Notes: a model not told the origin generated them from the sequence alone. Shown: positions 1-5,433, counted from the stretch's first letter. The stretch is DNA of 9,859 bases from Moraxella equi (GCF_002027555.1 NZ_MXAP01000115.1:1-9859); one strand, 5' to 3'. Numbers and translations are program-made.

Positions 1-2
1 TG

Positions 3-164
3 GGTTCGGTTGGTATACAACACCGCCTAAACGAAGCAAACGAACGCATACGCACCCAAGAGAAGCAAATTTTTGAACTACTAGCAACAATCAAAGACCT
101 TTCCCAAAGCGTAAAATTACTTGAAACGCCACAGCCACGCAAAAAATTTTTAGGAATTTTTTAA
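3..164 (+). CDS. C-terminal part of plasmid HTH/coiled-coil protein (5' truncated by window edge)
   Basis: The open frame enters from the left edge and ends at TAA 162-164. It reads GSVGIQHRLNEANERIRTQE, continues through a heptad-like stretch (QIFELLATIKDLSQSVKLLE) and finishes in a basic tail (PRKKFLGIF). A long coiled coil with a short basic/hydrophobic tail is typical of the C-terminal half of small plasmid-encoded HTH DNA-binding proteins that accompany Rep_3 replicons in Moraxellaceae. The matching N-terminal half, with the HTH, lies at the other end of the window (9542-9859), so this is probably the same gene cut by linearising a circular plasmid. The frames of the two halves do not join directly: the join needs a -1/+2 shift. 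The assignment is family recognition plus context. Confidence 0.6.
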   Translation, partial: GSVGIQHRLNEANERIRTQEKQIFELLATIKDLSQSVKLLETPQPRKKFLGIF

Positions 165-168
165 ACAA

Positions 169-198
169 AAAAACGCTTGCAAAATCGCAAGCGTTTTT
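169..198. terminator. Rho-independent terminator (bidirectional)
   Basis: A 12-bp perfect stem, AAAAACGCTTGC (169-180) with GCAAGCGTTTTT (187-198), encloses the loop AAAATC. The T-run closes the stem on both strands. It begins 4 bp after the HTH gene stop and lies about 40 bp beyond the leftward RelE reading frame, so it can end transcription from both sides. Confidence 0.85.
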
Positions 199-237
199 AA
201 TTACAACGTAATTACATTATAATTACTTTTTTCTTAA

Positions 238-517
238 TTATAGATTTTCAAGATTTTTGTAAACTTCATCATCATTGCGTTTTCCAACTCTCAAAATATG
301 GATTTCTATCACATCTTCAACAATTTGAAAAATTATGCGATATTCGCCACTTTTTGCCCGTCTTAGGCGTGGAAATCCGCTTAATTGCACCGTTGGAACT
401 TGTGTGGGGGTCTTGTGCCAACAAGTCAATTTTTTTAACAATTTGGCGAGCGTGTTTTTGGGGAATGCTATCTAAAAAATCTTCAACCCCTTTGGCTAAA
501 ATTATTTCGTATTTCAT
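238..517 (-). pseudogene. RelE/ParE-superfamily toxin, frameshifted
   Basis: Two overlapping leftward frames together make one RelE-type toxin of about 90 residues. The first begins at ATG 515-517 (MKYEIILAKGVEDFLDSIPQ, then ARQIVKKIDLLAQDP). The second supplies the rest (VQLSGFPRLRRAKSGEYRII, then EIHILRVGKRNDDEVYKNLE). The family hallmarks are SGEYRIIF and VGKRNDDEVY, and both lie after the break. The switch falls at a G5 run on the plus strand (406-410): removing one base restores a continuous frame reading DPTQVPTVQLSGF. As written, the first frame makes a 66-residue product lacking the conserved C-terminal core, so the toxin should be inactive. The start codon overlaps the antitoxin stop (TAATG, sharing base 517), which implies translational coupling. 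RelE relatives cleave mRNA at the ribosome. Whether this member would do so cannot be told. The break may be a real mutation or a homopolymer error. Confidence 0.8.
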
Positions 518-753
518 TAGCGGTATTTATCAAGAATGGCTTTACTTTGTTCAGCCGTATGCAAGCCCAATTCTTTGGACTTTGTCGCCAAAATGCCGTC
601 TATGTAGTCTTCTAAAACTTGGGGCGACATCATCAGGCTAACCACACGCCCCCTACGAGTTACGGAAATCATTTCTTTTTGCGACTTGTCTATAACCGCC
701 CCAAAATTGTTTTGAACTTCTGACGAAGTCAAAGGCTTGTTAAGTGTGAGCAT
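517..753 (-). CDS. Phd/YefM-family antitoxin
   Basis: This 78-residue protein starts MLTLNKPLTSSEVQNNFGAV. It has the Phd/YefM fold signature: an N-terminal S-E-x-x-x-N-F DNA-binding region, the strand motif ISVTRRGRVVSLMMSP, and a C-terminal helical tail (DYIDGILATKSKELG...) expected to wrap the toxin. An upstream in-frame ATG at 795 exists, but it has no ribosome site and would add a hydrophobic leader. The start at 753 has GGA about 8 bases upstream and matches family length, so it is preferred. It is the first gene of a leftward operon with the RelE-like toxin and overlaps it by one base. Antitoxins of this family repress their own promoter. Candidate sites are the TAGCTATTT direct repeats at 780-806. 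With the toxin broken, this may now act only as a regulator or as protection against a related toxin. Confidence 0.88.
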   Translation of the reverse strand: MLTLNKPLTSSEVQNNFGAVIDKSQKEMISVTRRGRVVSLMMSPQVLEDYIDGILATKSKELGLHTAEQSKAILDKYR

Positions 754-779
754 AAGATTTTCCAAAATAAAAATAATTA

Positions 780-806
780 TAGCTATTTTATCCATTTTAG
801 CTATTT
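780..806. promoter_or_regulatory. Candidate antitoxin operator: TAGCTATTT direct repeats
   Basis: TAGCTATTT occurs at 780-788 and again at 798-806, an 18-bp period. Each copy contains the self-complementary core TAGCTA. The pair lies between the divergent promoter region and the Phd/YefM start at 753, which is where autoregulatory antitoxin sites are usually found. That it is an operator is inference from position and symmetry. Confidence 0.45.
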
Positions 807-826
807 CGTCAAATAAAAATTAAAAA

Positions 827-877
827 TTGATTTGTACTAAAAAATGCAGTATAATGTATTGCAAATTTTAGTACAAA
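827..877. promoter_or_regulatory. Face-to-face promoters inside a 12-bp inverted-repeat operator
   Basis: Rightward promoter: TTGATT (827-832), 17-bp spacer, TATAAT (850-855), leading to the RHH gene at 889. Leftward promoter on the other strand: TTGTAC (876-871), 17-bp spacer, TATACT (853-848), leading to the antitoxin at 753. The two -10 boxes overlap. A perfect inverted repeat, TTTGTACTAAAA (831-842) and TTTTAGTACAAA (866-877), brackets them and touches both -35 boxes. A dimeric regulator bound here could block both promoters. The RHH protein encoded next door is the obvious candidate (inference). Confidence 0.65.
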
Positions 878-888
878 AAGGGCGAACT

Positions 889-1059
889 ATGAGCCAAAAA
901 CCAAAGAAACAAACCTCTATTACTTTTCGGATTGACGAAGACCTTGCCAAGCAGTTCAAGGAAATTGCAGAAGATAACAACCGCACCCAGTCGTTGTTAC
1001 TTCGTGATTTTGTGATTGAATACATCAAAAAGAACCGCCAAAGTAGTTTAAAATTTTAG
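889..1059 (+). CDS. Small ribbon-helix-helix (CopG/Arc-type) DNA-binding protein
   Basis: This 56-residue protein begins MSQKPKKQTSITFRIDEDLA and continues KQFKEIAEDNNRTQSLLLRDFVIEYIKKN. The pattern of a basic arm, a short beta strand (TSITFRI) and two helices separated by the NNRTQS turn is the ribbon-helix-helix fold, which binds DNA as a dimer through the strand. It starts at 889, with AAGGGCG just upstream, rather than at the in-frame ATG 844, which lies inside the promoter. No toxin gene follows it directly, so it is an orphan RHH gene. Candidate roles are repressor of the divergent promoter, copy-control protein, or accessory relaxosome protein, and the sequence alone does not decide. 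The 12-bp inverted repeat at 831-877 directly upstream is the likeliest binding site. Confidence 0.8.
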   Translation: MSQKPKKQTSITFRIDEDLAKQFKEIAEDNNRTQSLLLRDFVIEYIKKNRQSSLKF

Positions 1060-1075
1060 GTTTTTCTAAAAATAT

Positions 1076-1140
1076 TTGATTTTTCTAAAAAAATTGATAG
1101 AATATTAAAAGTTAATAACTTTTAATAATTTTTAATAACT
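1076..1140 (+). promoter_or_regulatory. Promoter and 10-bp phased operator of the RHH/ParE-like operon
   Basis: TTGATT (1076-1081), a 16-bp spacer and TAGAAT (1098-1103) form a promoter. Three tandem 10-bp units follow up to the start codon: GTTAATAACT (1111-1120), TTTAATAATT (1121-1130) and TTTAATAACT (1131-1140). The first unit is also part of a perfect inverted repeat, AAAAGTTA-A-TAACTTTT (1107-1123). Repeats spaced one helical turn apart suit cooperative binding of RHH dimers. The same bases form nearly the whole mRNA leader, which has no Shine-Dalgarno. Confidence 0.55.
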
Positions 1141-1467
1141 ATGAGTAACACAGCTATGCCACACCTAGCAACCACCCCAAAGCCCCAAAAAGAACGCTTA
1201 TCACTTGTTTTGGACTTTGACAAAAAACAAGCCTTAACCGAAATCGCCCAAAAACAAAACCGCTCATTAAATTTTGTGGTGCTTGAAATGATTGAAAAAT
1301 CTTTGCAAGAAGCACAGGAAGAAGCGGAGTATCAAAGTTATATTGAAAACCGTGTAATGCGTGCATACAACGAGATGAAAGAAAACGGCTCACAGGGCGT
1401 AAGTAGTGCCAAAGCCAAAGAAATCGTAATGCAAAGAGTAAGAGAAAGATTAGAAAATAATAAGTAA
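1141..1467 (+). CDS. RHH-type antitoxin of a ParDE/RelBE-like pair
   Basis: This 108-residue protein has an N-terminal segment (residues about 18-58, ERLSLVLDFDKKQALTEIAQ then KQNRSLNFVVLEMIEKSLQE) with the strand-helix-turn-helix spacing of ribbon-helix-helix DNA-binding domains. The C-terminal half is highly charged and helical (AYNEMKENGSQGVSSAKAKE then RVRERLENNK), as expected for a toxin-binding tail. It lies five bases before a RelE/ParE-type toxin in the same direction, the standard antitoxin-first order. The start ATG at 1141 has no clear ribosome site. An in-frame ATG at 1156 is possible but would not alter the domain. It is likely autoregulated through the three 10-bp repeats just upstream. 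Confidence 0.83.
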   Translation: MSNTAMPHLATTPKPQKERLSLVLDFDKKQALTEIAQKQNRSLNFVVLEMIEKSLQEAQEEAEYQSYIENRVMRAYNEMKENGSQGVSSAKAKEIVMQRVRERLENNK

Positions 1468-1472
1468 ATCCT

Positions 1473-1796
1473 ATGAATAACATCACTTACACGGTGGTTT
1501 ATGAGCCACGAGTTTTGGACGCATTAACGGAAATTTCTTTTTACTATGCAGAAAAAGGCGGTCAAGAACTAGCTGATAAAATGTTTGATAACATCGTTAT
1601 GCAGTTGGACAAGTTGGAATTTATGCCCTTTGGTTGCCAAAAAACCGATTTTTGTGAAGAAATTAGACGAATGGTTATTAAAACACCGCCTTACCTTGCT
1701 TACTACACCGTTGCAGAAACACAAGTACGAATTTTGGAACTGGTTCACGCTTCCAAAGACCAAGATTTAATCCGTCAAAAATACGAAAATTTTTAA
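1473..1796 (+). CDS. RelE/ParE-family toxin
   Basis: This 107-residue protein reads MNNITYTVVYEPRVLDALTE then ISFYYAEKGGQELADKMFDN. It follows the ParE/RelE pattern: an N-terminal strand, a helical hairpin (DALTEISFYYAEKG...NIVMQLDKLEFMPFG), then the beta-sheet core with RRMVIKTPPYLAYYTV and the terminal strand VRILELVHASKDQDL. The ParE-like features are P13 with the paired helices, the RxxxxxxPYLAYY strand, and H-A-S-K-D near the end. ParE toxins poison DNA gyrase and RelE toxins cut ribosome-bound mRNA. The long N-terminal hairpin favours ParE, but the target is not proven by sequence. The frame is intact, unlike the leftward RelE gene. The start is 5 bp after the antitoxin stop, and the operon ends at the terminator 1814-1840. 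Confidence 0.85.
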   Translation: MNNITYTVVYEPRVLDALTEISFYYAEKGGQELADKMFDNIVMQLDKLEFMPFGCQKTDFCEEIRRMVIKTPPYLAYYTVAETQVRILELVHASKDQDLIRQKYENF

Positions 1797-1813
1797 ATTT
1801 TTCAAAAACACGC

Positions 1814-1840
1814 AAAAACGCCCATTTTAGGGCGTTTTTT
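1814..1840 (+). terminator. Rho-independent terminator of the toxin-antitoxin operon
   Basis: AAAAACGCCC (1814-1823), loop ATTTTA and GGGCGTTTTT (1830-1839) form a 10-bp perfect stem running into T6. It lies 17 bp after the toxin stop codon. Confidence 0.88.
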
Positions 1841-1848
1841 GTTTGGGT

Positions 1849-2071
1849 GGTACTAGGTAGCACCCCACCCACCAGACCCACCTTAAAACGCACGCTAGAC
1901 CCCTTAAAACGCATTTTATAAAAGCCACCCACCGCCAAAAAATCGGGCGGAATTTTTTTAAAATTTTTTAAAAATTCCTTTGGTTTCTAAGTCAAAAAAT
2001 TCAGTTTTTCAAAAAATGCGTTTTAAGGGGGTTTTTAGCGTTGTTTTGGGGTGGGGTGGTGTCTTTGTACC
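1849..2071. repeat. Long imperfect inverted repeat in the origin-side intergenic region
   Basis: The left arm (1849-1917) and right arm (2013-2071) are related as reverse complements with small gaps. Perfect blocks are CCCCTTAAAACGCATTTT (1900-1917) with its complement at 2013-2030, and CACCCCACCC (1861-1870) with GGGTGGGGTG (2049-2058). GGTAC at 1849-1853 pairs with GTACC at 2067-2071, and ACGCTA at 1892-1897 with TAGCGT at 2036-2041. The roughly 95-bp centre contains two further hairpins: CCGCC/GGCGG (1932-1950) and GGAATTTTT/AAAAATTCC (1949-1957/1970-1978). It can fold as a large cruciform or, as single-stranded DNA, a long hairpin. A role as a single-strand origin, a transfer origin or a regulator site is possible but not shown. 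Confidence 0.75.
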
Positions 2072-2115
2072 TTTTTGCTTCTAAAATGCAAAATAGGGCG
2101 GTTTCTGTGCGTTTT
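1881..2115. repeat. Four AAAACGCA boxes (two direct, two inverted)
   Basis: AAAACGCA occurs at 1885-1892 and 1906-1913 on the plus strand, within CCTTAAAACGCA copies 21 bp apart. It occurs as its complement TGCGTTTT at 2017-2024 and 2108-2115. Two copies are within the inverted-repeat arms and the last is outside them, so the box recurs independently of the large palindrome. It could be a protein-binding site for the origin or relaxosome (inference). Confidence 0.5.
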
Positions 2116-2140
2116 AGAGCGTGTTTTGTTTGCTACCTGT

Positions 2141-2389
2141 GATTTTATTTTCAGAAAATCCATTTTTTGCCAAAAATTTTCAAAAAATCAATCAATTTTT
2201 GATTTTTAATTAAAAAAATTAAAAAAATTAAAAAAAACAACAACAAAACAAAAATTTTTAAAATTTTCGCTTATATAATTTAAATACAGTAAGTTGTTGT
2301 TTTTTATATATAACAACTTTATAATATATTTAGGGGCAAATTTTTTTTGCAAAATTTCCTTTAAAATCAATGCGTAAGCCTGTGGAAAA
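2141..2389. other. A/T-rich origin segment with candidate unwinding repeats, promoter and DnaA box
   Basis: No gene is seen here. Three tandem TTAAAAAAA units (2210-2218, 2219-2227, 2228-2236) resemble the A/T-rich repeats of duplex-unwinding elements. AAGTTGTT (2291-2298) and AACAACTT (2312-2319) form an inverted repeat overlapping a promoter-like TTGTTT (2297-2302), 17-bp spacer, TATAAT (2320-2325). TGTGGAAAA at 2381-2389 is, on the minus strand, TTTTCCACA, which fits the DnaA-box consensus TTWTNCACA. This order next to iterons is the usual layout of iteron plasmid origins. Confidence 0.6.
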
Positions 2390-2399
2390 AAAGTTTAAA

Positions 2400-2519
2400 G
2401 GTGTAGAAATTGCCCCCCCCTATGGTGTAGAAATTGCCCCCCTTAAACTTGAAAGGTGTAGAAATTGCCCCCCCTATGGTGTAGAAATTGCCCCCCCTAT
2501 GGTGTAGAAATTGCCCCCC
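2400..2519 (+). repeat. Iteron array of the plasmid origin (five copies)
   Basis: Five direct repeats share the core GGTGTAGAAATTGCCCCCC, beginning at 2400, 2424, 2455, 2478 and 2501. Copy-to-copy distances are 24, 31, 23 and 23 bp, about two helical turns, with one wider step (CCTTAAACTTGAAA) between copies 2 and 3. The C-run varies between 6 and 8. TATG or a similar linker separates most units. The array sits immediately before the Rep_3 initiator gene, so these are the Rep-binding iterons that set replication initiation and copy control. Confidence 0.92.
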
Positions 2520-2534
2520 TATGGATAGGATAAT

Positions 2535-2588
2535 AGTGTAGAAAAAATAACTTGACTAACTACACTTTTTTTATAAAATGCTTATATT
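2535..2588 (+). promoter_or_regulatory. rep promoter region with inverted iteron-core operator
   Basis: AGTGTAG (2535-2541) and CTACACT (2560-2566) form an inverted repeat, and the left arm with following AAA repeats the iteron core GTGTAGAAA. TTGACT (2552-2557) is a -35 candidate lying between the arms. Possible -10 hexamers are TATAAA (2572-2577, short spacer) and TATATT (2583-2588, long spacer), so the exact promoter is uncertain. In iteron plasmids, Rep dimers repress rep by binding such an inverted iteron half-site pair. That is the likely role here. Confidence 0.6.
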
Positions 2589-2613
2589 ATTATTTGTTTT
2601 TTTGCTTAAATCT

Positions 2614-3885
2614 ATGGAAAATAAAGCCGTCCAAAGGGTTAAAACCCCCCAAGAACTCATACACATCAAACACGCCATTTCAGAACGCCAGTACAAATAT
2701 TGGTTTATTTTGATTAAGGTTTTTCAGGAGTTTTTACTCAATGACATAAAGCCCAATGAAAAGGGGTTTTATAGTGTGCCAGTTGCTGAAATCAATAAAA
2801 TGATGGGTTATGAAGTCAAAAAACAGCATTTAAAAGACGATTTAACCGCATTGACCACAACAGGCATAGCATTTAATTATTTAGAAAAAAATGGCAAAGA
2901 AGTTTTTTACGGAGCATCTTTTTTATCTGAATTTAAACTATATAGCAAAACTTTAAAGTTCAGATTACCCAGTTTTATTCAAGATGTTTTAGAAGGAAAC
3001 GAGGACATTAAAAAAATGTTTTTGGTTATGGATTGGAATATTTTTAATTCATTTAATGGAAAATATGAAGCCATAATTTACAAGCTATGTAAGGACTATA
3101 TTGGTTTTGGCAAAACAAAATACTTCACGATTGAAGCGTATAGGGATTATATTGGATTAAAAGATGATGAATATAATGAATTTAAGGCTTTAAATCGTTG
3201 GACGATTTCAAAGCCAATAGAAAATATCAATAATAATGAGTTATCCGATATTATTGTAAGGGTTGAATTTAAAAAGCAAGGACGTAAGGTTATAGGGTTG
3301 CATTTTCAAATGGAGTATAAAAGAGATATTCCATTTGAAAAATTAACACCTGAAACCAATCCAGTATTTGAAAAATCTTTGATAACCATTACACCAATCA
3401 AGCAACAAGAATATTTGCAAAAATATTCAGAAGACCAAATCAAAGCCATTGTTGATTATGTGAACGCCCAAAATGAACAAGGCAAAATCAAGAATTTAGG
3501 GGCTTATTACCATAAAGCATTTTTGAACGGCTGGGGACTTGAAAACTTTGAAGCGGAGCAAAAAGCAAAGGCGGAAGAAGAAGAGAGAAAACGCCAAGCC
3601 AAAGCCAAGAGAGAAGCTGAACTAAAAGCACAAAGAGAAGCCGAAGAAAAAATAAGAAAAGAAGAAGAATTTAAAAATTATTGTATTGACTTATTCTTTA
3701 AATTATCAAAAGAAGAACAAAAAGAAATACTTGATGAAGCAGAAAAAAGGCTACTAGAACAAAAACAAAATATTGTTTTAGGTAGTTTTAAGACAAAGAG
3801 AGAAAAAGATATTGAAAATATTTGGACTTTTAGTTTCAATTATATTCAACTAAAAGCAATTTTAAAAGAAAAAAATATGATATAA
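2614..3885 (+). CDS. rep: Rep_3-family plasmid replication initiator
   Basis: This 423-residue protein begins MENKAVQRVKTPQELIHIKH. It has the two winged-helix domains of iteron-binding Rep_3 initiators. WH1 covers roughly residues 10-145. WH2 covers roughly 150-260, with NGKYEAIIYKLCKDYIGFGK, a YRDYIGL recognition-helix region, and the family pattern FKALNRWTISKPIENINNNE followed by VRVEFKKQGRKVIGLHF. After this comes a YSEDQIKAIVDYVNAQ...NLGAYYHKAFLNGWG segment. A long charged coiled coil (about residues 313-360, rich in K, E, A and R) and a further helical tail follow. Many relatives end near 300 residues, so the C-terminal extension is notable. An in-frame ATG at 2578 would add a hydrophobic MLILLFVFLLKS leader lying in the promoter, so 2614 is chosen. 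Rep should bind the iterons at 2400-2519, open the A/T-rich region with DnaA, and repress itself. Confidence 0.92.
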   Translation: MENKAVQRVKTPQELIHIKHAISERQYKYWFILIKVFQEFLLNDIKPNEKGFYSVPVAEINKMMGYEVKKQHLKDDLTALTTTGIAFNYLEKNGKEVFYGASFLSEFKLYSKTLKFRLPSFIQDVLEGNEDIKKMFLVMDWNIFNSFNGKYEAIIYKLCKDYIGFGKTKYFTIEAYRDYIGLKDDEYNEFKALNRWTISKPIENINNNELSDIIVRVEFKKQGRKVIGLHFQMEYKRDIPFEKLTPETNPVFEKSLITITPIKQQEYLQKYSEDQIKAIVDYVNAQNEQGKIKNLGAYYHKAFLNGWGLENFEAEQKAKAEEEERKRQAKAKREAELKAQREAEEKIRKEEEFKNYCIDLFFKLSKEEQKEILDEAEKRLLEQKQNIVLGSFKTKREKDIENIWTFSFNYIQLKAILKEKNMI

Positions 3886-3898
3886 TTTATATCATATT
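3874..3898. repeat. Perfect 25-bp palindrome at the rep stop codon
   Basis: Twelve-bp arms, AATATGATATAA (3874-3885) and TTATATCATATT (3887-3898), flank a single T. The rep stop codon TAA (3883-3885) and a TATAAT hexamer (3881-3886) lie inside. There is no following T-run, so it is not an ordinary terminator. It could be an operator/promoter for the downstream genes or an mRNA 3' hairpin for rep. Confidence 0.6.
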
Positions 3899-3937
3899 CA
3901 ACACTTAACAACCTTAACCATTAAGAGAGTAAATTTT

Positions 3938-4306
3938 ATGAAAACCTATACCCTTACAGAAGAAGAACTTGAAATTGAAAAATGCCGTGAAGTTCTATTA
4001 AGTAAAATAGAACATATTGAATATATCACGGCTGATTATCTTTCAAAAAAGTACCACAAAAAGATATATGAATTAGAGCCATTTGCAAAATTTTTTTCTT
4101 TTTATTGGGCTTATACTGGAAAATATTTTTTTGAAAAAAAATATAACTTCAATACCAAACAATATGAAGAAGTCAGCGATGATTATATTAAAAAATTTGA
4201 AAAATTAGTAGATAAAAAATTCAAAGCATTTATTAAAATTATTGAAGTAGAGAATTATTGGAAAGATGCTCATAATCTTGATTATATTAGTCTTTATGAT
4301 TATTAA
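3938..4306 (+). CDS. Hypothetical protein, 122 aa
   Basis: This frame starts MKTYTLTEEELEIEKCREVL and is preceded by AAGAGAG about 9 bases upstream. The protein is rich in K, E and aromatic residues (YITADYLSKKYHKKIYELEP, FFSFYWAYTGKYFFEKKYNF). It looks like a soluble, mostly helical protein with no signal peptide, membrane segment or nucleotide-binding motif. I do not recognise a family. It opens the block of three small genes between rep and the coupling ATPase. Codon use is as A/T-rich as in rep and the next gene, so it appears native to this backbone. A role in mobilization or plasmid maintenance is suggested only by position. Confidence 0.7.
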   Translation: MKTYTLTEEELEIEKCREVLLSKIEHIEYITADYLSKKYHKKIYELEPFAKFFSFYWAYTGKYFFEKKYNFNTKQYEEVSDDYIKKFEKLVDKKFKAFIKIIEVENYWKDAHNLDYISLYDY

Positions 4307-4347
4307 GAGACACCATCAAATAAAACTATTTATAGGAGTTTTTTAAG

Positions 4348-4821
4348 ATGTTTTTAAGCAAATTAAAGGCATTTATTATTGTATATATTATTACTTATGT
4401 GATTTTATGTTTGCTTTTTTCTCTGCAAGGAATAAGTGAATTTATGTTTATTTATGCGTTATTTAGTGCATTATTTTTATGTGTTTTTCCTTATAAGTTG
4501 GGTTTAGGCGAAGCCATACAGAGACACTTTGATAATAAATATTATATCAAACAAGATGAAATAAATTTCAAAAAAAATTTAAGGCGTGAACTTGAAAGAA
4601 AAAGGGCTTTATCTCAAATTGATAATGAAAATTTGCATTATCAAAATCAATTAAGAATTGAATATATTGCCCAAGTTGCCCAAATTCAACTACAAAGCCA
4701 ACAGTATTTAGCTAATATGTATCAAAAGGCGATTATTAACAATAGCACCAACAATGAATTAACCGCCCAAAAGCAGTTATTAGAACTTGAAGCAGAATTA
4801 AAAAAGCAGGGGTTAATATGA
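4348..4821 (+). CDS. Two-TM membrane protein with cytoplasmic coiled coil, 157 aa
   Basis: A strong ribosome site (TAGGAG, 4333-4338) precedes the ATG. Residues about 7-28 (KAFIIVYIITYVILCLLFSL) and about 31-50 (SEFMFIYALFSALFLCVFPY) form two hydrophobic segments with a very short turn, giving an inner-membrane hairpin. The remaining ~100 residues are charged and helical, with Q/E/K/R-rich coiled-coil character (NFKKNLRRELERKRALSQID, then QVAQIQLQSQQYLANMYQKA). The stop overlaps the next start as ATGA (4818-4821), so the two are translationally coupled. Coupling ATPases of conjugation usually carry an N-terminal two-TM anchor, and the ATPase at 5535 lacks one. This gene may encode that anchor as a separate protein, which is inference from architecture and neighbourhood. 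No family was recognised. Confidence 0.8.
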   Translation: MFLSKLKAFIIVYIITYVILCLLFSLQGISEFMFIYALFSALFLCVFPYKLGLGEAIQRHFDNKYYIKQDEINFKKNLRRELERKRALSQIDNENLHYQNQLRIEYIAQVAQIQLQSQQYLANMYQKAIINNSTNNELTAQKQLLELEAELKKQGLI

Positions 4822-5405
4822 GCCATTTTTCCGATTATATCACCCAAAGGCGTTTGGATTTACAAACGCAAAGTCAATCACTCAATGAGCGTAAATTTGC
4901 CACAGAACAAGCAAATTTTGAAAAAAAATTACAGGCGGATTTTGAAAATGAACAAAGAAGAAATGAAGCAAATATTCAAATCGCCAATATTCAAGCCCAA
5001 AATAATTTAGAAGCAATAGCGGTACAAGGGCTATTTAATGGCTTAAATGAAACGCAAAAATTTTTTCAAAGTGAGTTTGCCAAGCAAACCGCCCACCAGT
5101 TAGAAATGCAAAAGATTTCCCACGAAACAAGGGCAACAAGTTTACTTGAACGGCTTAAAAATAATGCGGAAATCAATAGAATAAAATTGCAAGCAAAAAA
5201 CCAAATAGAACAGATGATTTTGGAAAATCATTTGAAAAAAGACTTTTTAACCTTTGAAAAATATTGTCAAATATTTTTCCAGTTGTTAGAGCGTGAACTG
5301 GGATTAAATGTTTTGGAAGCGAATGCCCAAAATGTTGAAGCCTATGTGAAGCAAGCGTATGAACAACTGGGGTTAAAAAGTGGCTATTCTCCCTATGGGG
5401 AATGA
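4818..5405 (+). CDS. Hypothetical coiled-coil protein, 195 aa
   Basis: It starts MSHFSDYITQRRLDLQTQSQ, with the ATG inside the stop of the previous gene. Almost the whole length is predicted helical and polar: a Q/N/E/K-rich coiled coil from about residue 15 to 75, and a second from about 95 to 140 (ISHETRATSLLERLKNNAEI then KLQAKNQIEQMILENHLKKD). A less charged C-terminal helical bundle follows (FLTFEKYCQIFFQLLERELG then YVKQAYEQLGLKSGYSPYGE). No membrane segment, signal or catalytic motif is visible. Tight coupling to the membrane protein suggests that the two form a complex through their coiled coils. It may be an accessory relaxosome or coupling factor, but I do not recognise a family. 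The stop codon region forms an 8-bp inverted repeat (5384-5391/5404-5411) without a T-run. Confidence 0.75.
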   Translation: MSHFSDYITQRRLDLQTQSQSLNERKFATEQANFEKKLQADFENEQRRNEANIQIANIQAQNNLEAIAVQGLFNGLNETQKFFQSEFAKQTAHQLEMQKISHETRATSLLERLKNNAEINRIKLQAKNQIEQMILENHLKKDFLTFEKYCQIFFQLLERELGLNVLEANAQNVEAYVKQAYEQLGLKSGYSPYGE

Positions 5406-5433
5406 GAATAGACAAAGTGAATGAATATTTCAT

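Noticed and set aside
404..412. Programmed ribosomal frameshift in the RelE toxin
   Set aside because: The GGGGG run is not a known slippery heptamer in context, and no stimulatory pseudoknot was seen. Mutation or homopolymer error is simpler.
354..641. Rightward 95-aa frame
   Set aside because: It runs antisense to the clear Phd/YefM-RelE pair, with no ribosome site and no recognisable protein character.
837..1028. Leftward 63-aa frame over the RHH gene
   Set aside because: Antisense shadow of the RHH gene, with its end inside the operator.
1678..1938. Leftward 86-aa frame across the toxin terminator
   Set aside because: It crosses the terminator hairpin, overlaps the ParE-like gene antisense, and has low-complexity G/F/K content.
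1849..2071. Terminal inverted repeats of an insertion sequence
   Set aside because: The arms enclose only about 95 bp with no transposase fragment, and no target duplication is seen.
2400..2519. Repeat array as a CRISPR
   Set aside because: Spacers of 4-12 bp repeat the same TATG sequence and lie before rep. These are iterons, and there are no cas genes.
2578..2613. Signal-like hydrophobic leader MLILLFVFLLKS on Rep
   Set aside because: It lies in the promoter/operator region. The family starts near MENKAVQRVKTPQE, so the upstream ATG is a chance in-frame extension.
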